Part shown: positions 17,148 to 24,915 of the stretch, piece by piece
Position numbering within the stretch: position 1 is the first letter of the stretch
Layout: the number at the start of each line of letters is the position of its first letter
Source of the DNA: Glycocaulis abyssi
Lineage (GTDB): Bacteria > Pseudomonadota > Alphaproteobacteria > Caulobacterales > Maricaulaceae
Length of the DNA stretch: 64,000 bases
Assembly: GCF_041429775.1 (NCBI RefSeq)
Contig: NZ_CP163421.1
Span: 2,443,001 to 2,507,000, forward strand
Direction: 5' to 3'
The notes under the pieces: generated by a model
The model's database searches: none
Told to the model about the DNA's origin: nothing
What the model saw: the letters and a program-made list of their open reading frames with translations, nothing else
Position numbers and translations under genes: made by a program

Positions 17148-17762
17148 ATGGCTCCTTCTGACTCCCCTGATTCCGGCGATGATGTGATTGCCCGCCTGCT
17201 GGAGGAAATACCCCTCCTCTACAAGGCGCGCGCGTTTGCAGAAAGCATTGCCGATCCGGCTTTTTTCTCCCGGCTCGGTGAAAGACTGGATACCCGCGAG
17301 ACAACGCTGGCCCGTGCCTATCTGGACGGGCTGGGCTTTCCCGATGCCGATCCCGCGCCGCTGGGTAGCTGGGAGGAGGCGGCGATTGCCGCCGAGGCGC
17401 TCGACACCGATCCGCTGGCCTGGGAGGCCGAGGAGATGCTGCGAGCAGGTCTCGTCGAGCGGGCACTCGAACGCCTCGACCCGGAGGGGCTGGAAGCCGC
17501 GCTGACGCTGGTGGCGTCCTCTGTTGGCGAGCTGGCGCGCGAAGCTGCCGAGGCGGCCGCCGCGATGGACGACATGTATGATGAGAGCGTGGTCAATATC
17601 GCCGCAGGCGGGCTGATCCAGGCGGCCAATGGCGCGGTGCTGGTGCTGCTCGCCGAGGCCGAGGACGATGTGCCCACCCATCCCTTCCTGGCCCGCTGGC
17701 GGCTTTATGTGCGCGGGCGCTGGCCGGTCGGCGTTGCCGGATCGACCTATAATATTCTCTAG
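17148..17762 (+). CDS. Hypothetical acidic protein
   Basis: A 204-aa soluble, acidic and alanine-rich protein with no signal peptide. It appears to be mostly helical (IARLLEEIPLLYKARAFAES at the start; VGELAREAAEAAAAMDDMYDE in the middle). The C-terminus ends with RWRLYVRGRWPVGVAGSTYNIL-like aromatic residues, which hints at a conserved interaction patch. I do not recognise the family. No clear ribosome site is visible before the ATG. It lies 27 bp before xthA and could be co-transcribed with it. Confidence 0.7.
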   Translation: MAPSDSPDSGDDVIARLLEEIPLLYKARAFAESIADPAFFSRLGERLDTRETTLARAYLDGLGFPDADPAPLGSWEEAAIAAEALDTDPLAWEAEEMLRAGLVERALERLDPEGLEAALTLVASSVGELAREAAEAAAAMDDMYDESVVNIAAGGLIQAANGAVLVLLAEAEDDVPTHPFLARWRLYVRGRWPVGVAGSTYNIL

Positions 17763-17789
17763 ACCCCTTGCCTGTCTGAAGGAGCGATG

Positions 17790-18599
17790 ATGGCCGCCCT
17801 GACCCTTGCCACCTGGAATATCAACTCGGTCCGCCTGCGCATCGATCAGGTCGCGCGCTTTGCCGATATGGCAAAACCGGATGTGATCTGCCTGCAGGAA
17901 ATCAAGTGCATGGAGGATCAGTTTCCGGCCAAAGCCTTCAAGGATATGGGCTATCCGTATTTCCACGTGACCGGTCAGAAGGGCATGCACGGCGTGGCCA
18001 CCGTCTCGCGTAGCCCAATAGACGTGCTCGAAGACTGTTCGGTCTGTCCCAAGGGCGAGGCGCGCCACCATGTCGTGCGCATCGAGGGTGTGGAGTTTCA
18101 GAATTACTACATCCCCGCTGGCGGCGACGAACCCGATGTGGAGATCAATCCGCGCTTTGCCCACAAGCTCGATTTTCTCGATCGCTTTGGCGCGTACCTG
18201 GAAAAGCGTGGCAAGGCGGGCGGCGATGTGGTGCTGGTGGGTGATCTCAACATCGCCCCGCGCGAGCATGATGTCTGGTCGCACAAGCAGCTCTTGAAGG
18301 TCATCTCGCACACGCCGGTAGAGACCGAAGGGCTGGAGCTCGCGCGCACCAGAGCCGGCTATCTCGATGTCGCGCGCGAGCTGATTGCCGAGCCGGAGAA
18401 GATCTACACCTGGTGGAGCTATCGCAATCGCGACTGGCGCAAATCCAATCGCGGCCGCCGGCTCGACCATATCTGGGTCTCGCCCTCTTTGCAGGCCGCG
18501 GCCACTACCCATGGCCGCGAGGGCTTTACCATCTGGGATGAAGCCCGCGACTGGGAAAAACCCTCAGACCATGTGCCGGTAACGCTGAAGCTGGGGTAG
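17790..18599 (+). CDS. xthA: Exodeoxyribonuclease III
   Basis: A base-excision-repair AP endonuclease and 3'-5' exonuclease. Motifs of the EEP fold: LATWNINSVRLRI at the N-terminus (Asn metal ligand), LQEIKC with the metal-binding Glu (about residue 34), the VLVGDLNIAP segment (Asp/Asn pair), and the C-terminal RLDHIWVS and PSDHVPV (catalytic His). The 269-aa length is normal. Two ATG codons are adjacent (17787, 17790); the second is better spaced from GAAGGAG. Confidence 0.95.
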   Translation: MAALTLATWNINSVRLRIDQVARFADMAKPDVICLQEIKCMEDQFPAKAFKDMGYPYFHVTGQKGMHGVATVSRSPIDVLEDCSVCPKGEARHHVVRIEGVEFQNYYIPAGGDEPDVEINPRFAHKLDFLDRFGAYLEKRGKAGGDVVLVGDLNIAPREHDVWSHKQLLKVISHTPVETEGLELARTRAGYLDVARELIAEPEKIYTWWSYRNRDWRKSNRGRRLDHIWVSPSLQAAATTHGREGFTIWDEARDWEKPSDHVPVTLKLG

Positions 18600-18602
18600 G
18601 CC

Positions 18603-19736
18603 CTAGTCCACTCCGTGCTCGTGTGGAATGAGTTCCTCATTGTCGAGGCCGGTGGCAAGGCGCCATGCGGCTTCCAGGATCGGGCGTTTGAACCAGACAT
18701 CGAACCGGCCTGCCCAAAACGGGTCCCCGCCGGTAAAGCGCGGCTCCAGCGCGCTCCAGTCGAAATGCTCGCGCACGCCGTCAAGATCATGGCCATCGGC
18801 CACCAGCGCCTCGGTCTGGTCCGCGATGGACTGCAAGGTCTCGATCAGAAGATCGACATAGGCCCAGTCTGTCATCATATCGCCATGGCCAGGCACGATC
18901 AGGTCAACATCCATCTGACGCAACTGGCGCAGCGCCTGCGCCCAGCTCTCCGGGTAGCTGAAAAAGCCGTAGGGGGTGGGATGGACCACAGCGTCGCCGG
19001 CGGCGATGAAACGTGCATCCGGCACGTGCAGCATGATGTCTCCCTTGGTATTGCCGGGGCCGAAGTGAACAAGCCGTACGGCCCGTCCGCCCAGATCGAT
19101 CTCCAGGCTCTCCTCGAACACCACATCAATCTGCGGTATCTGCGAAATCCGCACCTGATCCTCGATCAGCTCTGCCCAGACCAGCGCCTGTTCCAGCCAG
19201 GCCCGGTTGTGTGCAGCAAGGTCCGGATTGGCGAGCGCGCCTTCCAGTTGCGCCTGAAATGCGCCCGGCGGCGTGGCTTCCGGATTGCGTGCTGAATCCA
19301 TCAGCGTGCTGTCCATGACGGCGCGGGTGAAGCTGTGACTGACGGTAACAGCGTCCGGCCATGCCGCGCGCAGCGGGGCGATGCCCAGATGATGATCCCC
19401 GTGCCAGTGGCTGATGGCGATATGGGTAACGGGAAGGTCCGTTTCGCTACGGATTTTCTCCGCTACACGCTCGGCCTGCTGGGGCGTGCCCCCGCCATCG
19501 AAGACCAGAACGCCGGTCTCGCCGATCACAACCACGCTGGTGCCGGTTACAGGCAGGCGCGCCGACTGCGGCCGCACTCCGGTCCAGATGCCCGGCGCCG
19601 GGCTTGTCCAGTCCAGCTCGAACGGATCGCGCTCGGCGCTGAAATCGGGCGCTGGTGGTGGAGCAGGGGCAGCTTCAGTCAGGGCGAATGCCGACGACAG
19701 GGCGAGCGATGCTGCCAGCGCTATAGGGATAATCAT
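18603..19736 (-). CDS. Exported metallo-beta-lactamase-fold hydrolase
   Basis: A 377-aa protein with an N-terminal signal peptide (MIIPIALAASLALSSAFAL, cleavage near residue 22). The MBL zinc motif HWHGDHHLG fits HxHxDH, with further ligand strands at VRLVHFGPGNTKGDIMLHV and LIVPGHGDMM. It is therefore probably a dinuclear zinc hydrolase in the periplasm. Members of this group include quinoprotein-relay hydrolases, lactonases and B-class-like proteins; the substrate is not apparent. It converges on xthA with only 3 bp between the stops. Confidence 0.87.
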   Translation of the reverse strand: MIIPIALAASLALSSAFALTEAAPAPPPAPDFSAERDPFELDWTSPAPGIWTGVRPQSARLPVTGTSVVVIGETGVLVFDGGGTPQQAERVAEKIRSETDLPVTHIAISHWHGDHHLGIAPLRAAWPDAVTVSHSFTRAVMDSTLMDSARNPEATPPGAFQAQLEGALANPDLAAHNRAWLEQALVWAELIEDQVRISQIPQIDVVFEESLEIDLGGRAVRLVHFGPGNTKGDIMLHVPDARFIAAGDAVVHPTPYGFFSYPESWAQALRQLRQMDVDLIVPGHGDMMTDWAYVDLLIETLQSIADQTEALVADGHDLDGVREHFDWSALEPRFTGGDPFWAGRFDVWFKRPILEAAWRLATGLDNEELIPHEHGVD

Positions 19737-19865
19737 GTCAGGGGAACTTTTCTGTGATGGACTGGAAAACCCAGCCTAGTCACCGTCCGCCCGGCAGGCA
19801 TGTTAAGTTATGGTCATCGAGTGGTAATGGCGCGGCCAGCGCGCAATTGTCCGCAGTGCCCGGCC

Positions 19866-20651
19866 TCACCCTCTCAGCGCGATGATCCCGCACTGGCCGC
19901 CGAACTGGCCGGCATGGCCGTCGCGCGCGGCCCGTCGCGACGAGAAAAAGCGCTCCTCATCAGCAAAGGTACAGGCGCGGATGCGGCTGATATGGTCTTG
20001 CGCCACACCGGCTGACAGAAGCTGGCGGTGAACCGCCTCGGCTACATCCAGCCCCGCCCCGCCCTCGGCATCCATTGCCCCGGCAAGGCGCTCGTCGAGC
20101 GCGCCAAACAGCCCCCTGAAGGCGTCCAGAACCTCCGGTCCGACGCGGTAGTTTGCCTTCGAGATCGCCGGACCAATAGCAGCGCGCAAGTCTTCCGACC
20201 GGCTGCCATAGGCCGCACCCATCGCCGCGATCGTGCGCGCGGTGATATTCTTCACCGTGCTGCGCCAGCCCGAATGGATGGCACCAACGGCATGATTGAC
20301 CGGGTCGTGCAGCAGCACCGGCACGCAGTCGGCAACCTGCGTACATAGCGCAAAGCCGCTCTGGCTGGTTATCAGGGCATCGCCCTCACCCACCGACCAG
20401 CCTTCAGGCGGCCCATCGGCCTTCAATACCGTGTCGCCATGCACCTGATTGGCAAAGACCAGCCGGGTAACGCCCAGCGCGCGGGCCACCCGCGCCCGGT
20501 TCTGTGCGACATGGTCCTTATTGTCGCCGCGCGACCAGCTGAGATTGAGGCTATCAAACGGGCCTTCGCTAACCCCGCCCGTACGCGTGGTGAAGGCATG
20601 GACAATGCCCTCGCCCAGACTGTCTGCGAAGAGGAACTCCAGCCGGCTCAT
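19866..20651 (-). CDS. pgeF: Peptidoglycan editing factor / multicopper laccase-domain protein
   Basis: A 261-aa YfiH/PgeF-family protein. Conserved pieces are FTTRTGGVSEGPFDSLNLS, NQVHGDTV, ADCVPVLLHDP and IHSGWRSTVKNI, which supply the His-Cys-His zinc site. Members cleave wrong L-Ser from UDP-MurNAc in E. coli and have purine nucleoside phosphorylase activity in others. It overlaps the selO stop by 4 nt (ATGA), so the two are co-translated. Confidence 0.93.
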   Translation of the reverse strand: MSRLEFLFADSLGEGIVHAFTTRTGGVSEGPFDSLNLSWSRGDNKDHVAQNRARVARALGVTRLVFANQVHGDTVLKADGPPEGWSVGEGDALITSQSGFALCTQVADCVPVLLHDPVNHAVGAIHSGWRSTVKNITARTIAAMGAAYGSRSEDLRAAIGPAISKANYRVGPEVLDAFRGLFGALDERLAGAMDAEGGAGLDVAEAVHRQLLSAGVAQDHISRIRACTFADEERFFSSRRAARDGHAGQFGGQCGIIALRG

Positions 20652-22096
20652 GGTGCCGCCCCGCCAAGGAATCCGCTGCGGTCGCGCCCCAGATCATAGG
20701 CTTCGCGGGCGTCGGCGACCCGGCCCAGCAGGGCATGCAGCGCGGACCAGTCATCATCGGCTGCAATCGGCGCCCAGGCCGCCTCCGTCGTCTCGAACAC
20801 CATGTCCGTTGGATCTGCCTGCGCAAAATAGCGGTGGGTCAGGCGCTCAGGGCGCACGGTTTCGCGCGCGCCAAACCCTTCAAGTGCTACTTGGAACCCT
20901 TGAGAGCGATAGTGTTGCCCGCGTGGGCCAGCGAAAGCGCGGTCCTTCGAGGCCATGCCGCCAAACCAGTCGAAAACCACGCCTTCAAAGGGCAGCTGGC
21001 TCTCATGCATGAAGCGCAGCAGGGATGTGAGGAAGGCCCCGTCCGCCTCGCCGCCAAGCGGCGCTAAGCCAAGCCGCTGGTGCCAGGTCTCGTAGAGCGC
21101 GGCGCGGTACTGGTCCGGGAAAGTCATCAGCGCCTTGATGAGGCTGTCTTCCTCGCCGATCAGGCTCAGCGCGCCAGCCAGCTGCTCCAGCGCCCACAGG
21201 ACGGATTCCGGCTGGCGGCCATAGGCATAAAGCCCGCCCTCATCGAAATAGGCTGCCGTGAAGCCCGGCTCGAACCAGGGCAGGAAGCGCCACGGCCCGT
21301 AATCAAAGCTCTCGCCCGTCACCACCAGATTGTCGGTATTCAGCACGCCATGGACAAACCCTGCCGCCATCCATTGCGCGGCCAGCCGGGCAAGCGCGGC
21401 GGTGGTGTGTTCGAGAAACGCCGCTGCACGCGCGGGCGTATCGCCGCCTGCCGCGCCGGGATGGAAATGCTCGATGGCGTAATCCATCAGCGTTTCAATC
21501 AGGTCCGGGCGGTTGAAATACGCATGGCGCTGAAACATGCCGATGCGCACATGGGAATGGGAGAGCCGTGTCATCACCGCAGAGCGTGTAGGGCTTGGCT
21601 CATCGCCCCGATGCAGTTCTTCACCCGTCTCGAAAATGGCGAACGTCTTGGATGTGTAGACACCGCGCGCTTCGAGCATTTCAGCGGCCAGCAGCTCGCG
21701 CACCGCGCCTTTAAGGGTCAGACGGCCATCGCCCGTGCGTGAAAACGGCGTCTGGCCCGATCCCTTGGTGCCGAGATCGAGAAGCCGGTCTTCGCCGTCC
21801 CGCAATTGCGCGAAAAGAAAGCCCCGCCCATCCCCGATCTGTGGGTTATAGGTGCGGAACTGATGGCCGTGATAGCGCAGCGCCAGCGGGGTTTCCTGAT
21901 TGCCGGGCAGAGGCTCGAACCGGTGGAAATGGGCACCGCGCGGCGCCGCATCCAGATCGCCCAGCCCCACAGCTTCGGCCCAGCGCGCATTCCACCAGCG
22001 TTCAATGCCTGCAGGGAAACTGGCGGGCTCCACCGGATCGGCAAACTCACCGCCCAGCGCGGAAAAGCGCGGATCGGGCTGGTAGCGTGCGGCCAT
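20648..22096 (-). CDS. selO: Protein adenylyltransferase SelO
   Basis: A 482-aa pseudokinase-fold AMPylase (UPF0061/YdiU). Family motifs are YHGHQF, YNPQIGDGRGFLFAQL, LDLGTKGSGQTPFSRTGDGR, GMFQRHAYF and HGVLNTDNL with DYGPWRFLP. It transfers AMP from ATP to Ser/Thr/Tyr on proteins involved in redox balance; the usual C-terminal selenocysteine/cysteine is not obvious. It lies between pgeF and an esterase, with overlaps of 4 and 1 nt, in one operon. Confidence 0.95.
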   Translation of the reverse strand: MAARYQPDPRFSALGGEFADPVEPASFPAGIERWWNARWAEAVGLGDLDAAPRGAHFHRFEPLPGNQETPLALRYHGHQFRTYNPQIGDGRGFLFAQLRDGEDRLLDLGTKGSGQTPFSRTGDGRLTLKGAVRELLAAEMLEARGVYTSKTFAIFETGEELHRGDEPSPTRSAVMTRLSHSHVRIGMFQRHAYFNRPDLIETLMDYAIEHFHPGAAGGDTPARAAAFLEHTTAALARLAAQWMAAGFVHGVLNTDNLVVTGESFDYGPWRFLPWFEPGFTAAYFDEGGLYAYGRQPESVLWALEQLAGALSLIGEEDSLIKALMTFPDQYRAALYETWHQRLGLAPLGGEADGAFLTSLLRFMHESQLPFEGVVFDWFGGMASKDRAFAGPRGQHYRSQGFQVALEGFGARETVRPERLTHRYFAQADPTDMVFETTEAAWAPIAADDDWSALHALLGRVADAREAYDLGRDRSGFLGGAAP

Positions 22097-23004
22097 CAGG
22101 CCAGACCTTTGGCGAGCGCCCTTGCCGCCCTCACAATCGCTTCCGTCGCCTGAGGCAGGATACGCGTCATGTTGAGAAATCCGTGCGGCACGGTGTTGAA
22201 CACCACCCTTTCCACCGGCACGCCGGAGGCGGCCAGCCGGTCGGCATAGGCTGCCCCTTCATTCACCAGCGGATCAAGCTCTGCCGCCAGTATGAAGGCC
22301 GGAGCAACGCCTTTGAGATCATCCGCCAGCAGCGGCGAGACGCGTACATCGCGCACATCATCAAGGCTGCGCAGATAGCTTTCCTGGACGCGCTTGAGCA
22401 CCTCGCGAGACAAGAGCGGGCCCTCCTGCCAGGGCTGGCGGGCGCGCTTGATTTCCACGAGCTGCAGCAGCGGATAGAAAAGGAGCTGAAATGCCACCTT
22501 GCCGCGCCGGTGCTGCGCGATGACCGCGGCCAGATTCCCGCCCGCTGAATCGCCGCCCACAGCCAGCCGTCCGGGCGCAAACCCGTGATGGGCCAATGCG
22601 CCCTCGTGCACCGCATCGAATGCGGCCAGCGCGTCGTTCACGGCGGCCGGGAAGGCGTGCTCTGGCGCCTTGCGGTAATCAACCGACACCACCCTGACGC
22701 CTGAAGCCGCGGCGAGGCGCTGGCACAGCGCGGCATGGGTATCGATATCCCCGACCACGAACCCGCCGCCATGATAATAGACCAACCCGGCGCCATTTTC
22801 CGCCGCATCAAATGGCCGCCAGACCCGTACAGGTATCGGCTCGGACGGGCCGGGCAGGGTCAGGTCCTCAATGGCCTCGACGCCCGGCGGGTCCAGCTCG
22901 GTGATGGGGATCATGCGGCGCAGCGCCTCACGCATGCCCGGCGCGGTGCGCTCCGGCGTGAAATGGGCGGCAAGGTCCGCGAAGGCTTTTTCCGGGGTCA
23001 GCAT
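22096..23004 (-). CDS. Alpha/beta hydrolase, hormone-sensitive-lipase type
   Basis: A 302-aa esterase/lipase. The oxyanion-hole motif YYHGGGFVVGD and the nucleophile elbow GGDSAGGNLA define the HSL (family IV) group. The acid is probably the Asp in AAELDPLVNEG and the His lies in NTVPHGFLNMTR. The frame is open to 23043; the start MLTPEKAFADL at 23004 gives a more usual N-terminus. The end overlaps the selO ATG by 1 nt. Substrate unknown; short-chain esters are typical. Confidence 0.88.
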   Translation of the reverse strand: MLTPEKAFADLAAHFTPERTAPGMREALRRMIPITELDPPGVEAIEDLTLPGPSEPIPVRVWRPFDAAENGAGLVYYHGGGFVVGDIDTHAALCQRLAAASGVRVVSVDYRKAPEHAFPAAVNDALAAFDAVHEGALAHHGFAPGRLAVGGDSAGGNLAAVIAQHRRGKVAFQLLFYPLLQLVEIKRARQPWQEGPLLSREVLKRVQESYLRSLDDVRDVRVSPLLADDLKGVAPAFILAAELDPLVNEGAAYADRLAASGVPVERVVFNTVPHGFLNMTRILPQATEAIVRAARALAKGLA

Positions 23005-23073
23005 GCAACAGACATAGTTCGGCCTGCACGCCCTGAATGGCAAGTGTCAAAAGCGCGCGGGGCCGGAGGCTGC

Positions 23074-23394
23074 CTAATGAAGCCGGATCGGACCTGCTGG
23101 CGCGATGCGCCCCGAAAGAGCATCCTCGATCTCGCTTTTCAGCGCGCGCCAGGCGGCCGCGCTTTCTGCCTCCCCCTTGTCCTCCATTTCCGCAATGGCC
23201 TCACACGCATAGCCGAGCGCCCGCGCCCCATGGCGATCCACAAGTGTGAAGGCGATCTGGCGGATATCAGCAGGCGTAATGCGCGAACGGCGGGTGGCGG
23301 CTATCGATTGCAACGGGCTGGTCTCCAGGTCTGGCAGGCGGCAAGTCCTGGCCACAACGCAAGGGACGGGCCACGCCGGAACACCAGCTAACAT
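23074..23394 (-). CDS. Small conserved-looking hypothetical protein
   Basis: A frame of up to 106 codons. The last 60 residues (DIRQIAFTLVDRHGARALGY, then EAIAEMEDKGEAESAAAWRA) have the bias of a real helical protein; the first 35 residues are less convincing, so the start is uncertain and may be a later GTG or ATG. Function unknown. It is upstream of the esterase on the same strand. Confidence 0.55.
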   Translation of the reverse strand: MLAGVPAWPVPCVVARTCRLPDLETSPLQSIAATRRSRITPADIRQIAFTLVDRHGARALGYACEAIAEMEDKGEAESAAAWRALKSEIEDALSGRIAPAGPIRLH

Positions 23395-23610
23395 CTTGAA
23401 ATAATGTGATATCGGTCAGGTTGATCCAAGCTGTCTGCTACTGCCTGCGCGCCTATCGGCCATTCTTGCCGGGTACACTTCGCCGCCGCGTGCTGGTGCG
23501 TGGCTTTAACAGCCATTGGAGACCTGTTTCGGGTGTTGTTCCTTGCCTGTCAGGCATATTGCAGGCATTACGCAGGTCAAAATCTGCAGATATGACGGAG
23601 CGCCTTTTCC

Positions 23611-24915
23611 ATGCGTGTGGCAATGATCGGTACAGGCTATGTCGGCCTGGTCTCTGGAGCCTGTTTTGCCGATTTCGGCCATCAGGTGACCTGCATCGAC
23701 AAGAATGAGGAAAAGATTGCGCTTTTGCGATCTGGCGGGGTGCCGATCTATGAGCCGGGCCTTGACCAGCTGGTTCAGCGCAATGTGCGCGAGGGCCGCC
23801 TCGACTTTGCCACCGACCTGACCGAGGCCGTGCGTGCCGCCGACGTTGTCTTCATTGCCGTTGGTACGCCGTCGCGCCGCGGCGATGGTCATGCAGACCT
23901 CACCTATGTGTACGCCGCCGCCGAAGAAATTGGTCAGGTCATGGACGGCTTCACCGTGGTGGTGAACAAGTCGACCGTGCCGGTGGGTACCGGCGACGAG
24001 GTTGAGGCGCTGATCCGCAAGGTGCGCCCCGACGGGGATTTTGCCGTCGTATCCAACCCTGAGTTTCTGCGCGAGGGCGCGGCGATTGACGACTTCAAGC
24101 GCCCTGACAGGGTGGTTGTGGGTACCGAAAACGCCCGTGCGCGCGATGTGATGCGCGAGCTCTACCGGCCTCTTTTCCTCAACGAAACGCCGATTGTCTT
24201 CACCTCGCGGCGCACGTCTGAGCTCATCAAGTATGCGGCCAATGCCTTCCTCGCCATGAAGATCACCTTCATCAACGAGATGGCCGATCTGTGCGAGTCG
24301 GTGGGCGCGAACGTGCAGGAAGTCTCCAGGGGTATCGGCCTTGATGGCCGTATCGGCGCGAAATTCCTCCATGCAGGTCCGGGCTATGGCGGTTCCTGCT
24401 TCCCCAAGGACACGCTGGCTCTGGTGCGCACCGCGCAGGAGGCAGACACGCCCTTACAGCTGGTGGAAGCGACCGTGCGGGTCAATGATGCCCGCAAGCG
24501 GGCGATGGCTGACAAGGTGATCGCTGCCTGCGGCGGGGACGTATCGGGCAAGACGATCGCGGTGCTGGGCCTGACCTTCAAGCCCAATACCGACGATATG
24601 CGTGAGGCGCCGAGCCTCGACATTATCCCCGCGCTTCAGGCAAAGGGTGCGCGCGTGCGCGCCTATGACCCGGCCGGGATCGAGGAAGCGGAGAAGCTTC
24701 TCAAAGACGTCGAGTACACGACCGGCCCCTATCTGGCGCTGGAAGGTGCTGACGCCGTGGTCATCATCACCGAGTGGAACGAGTTCCGCGCGCTGGATGT
24801 CGACCGGCTCAAGGCCGCGCTGAAATCACCCATCGTGGTGGACCTGCGCAATATCTACGATCCGGCAGAGATGAAGGAAGCCGGTCTCATCTATACCAGC
24901 GTGGGCCGGCCCTAG
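23611..24915 (+). CDS. ugd: UDP-glucose 6-dehydrogenase
   Basis: Oxidises UDP-glucose to UDP-glucuronate with two NAD, a precursor of acidic polysaccharides. The 434-aa protein starts with the NAD-binding MRVAMIGTGYVGLVSGACFADFGH Rossmann motif, here split at residue 20. The active-site cysteine lies in PGYGGSCFPKDTLAL (about residues 257-271). The C-terminal UDP-binding domain includes VLGLTFKPNTDDMREAPS. GGAG lies upstream of ATG 23611. It converges with the GDP-mannose gene with a 4-bp overlap, suggesting a sugar-nucleotide locus. Confidence 0.96.
   Translation: MRVAMIGTGYVGLVSGACFADFGHQVTCIDKNEEKIALLRSGGVPIYEPGLDQLVQRNVREGRLDFATDLTEAVRAADVVFIAVGTPSRRGDGHADLTYVYAAAEEIGQVMDGFTVVVNKSTVPVGTGDEVEALIRKVRPDGDFAVVSNPEFLREGAAIDDFKRPDRVVVGTENARARDVMRELYRPLFLNETPIVFTSRRTSELIKYAANAFLAMKITFINEMADLCESVGANVQEVSRGIGLDGRIGAKFLHAGPGYGGSCFPKDTLALVRTAQEADTPLQLVEATVRVNDARKRAMADKVIAACGGDVSGKTIAVLGLTFKPNTDDMREAPSLDIIPALQAKGARVRAYDPAGIEEAEKLLKDVEYTTGPYLALEGADAVVIITEWNEFRALDVDRLKAALKSPIVVDLRNIYDPAEMKEAGLIYTSVGRP

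Noticed and set aside
16959-18512. A 517-codon minus-strand open frame
   Set aside because: It is antisense to the 204-aa gene and xthA and shows no family likeness; His/Arg/Gly-rich composition is typical of shadow frames in GC-rich DNA.
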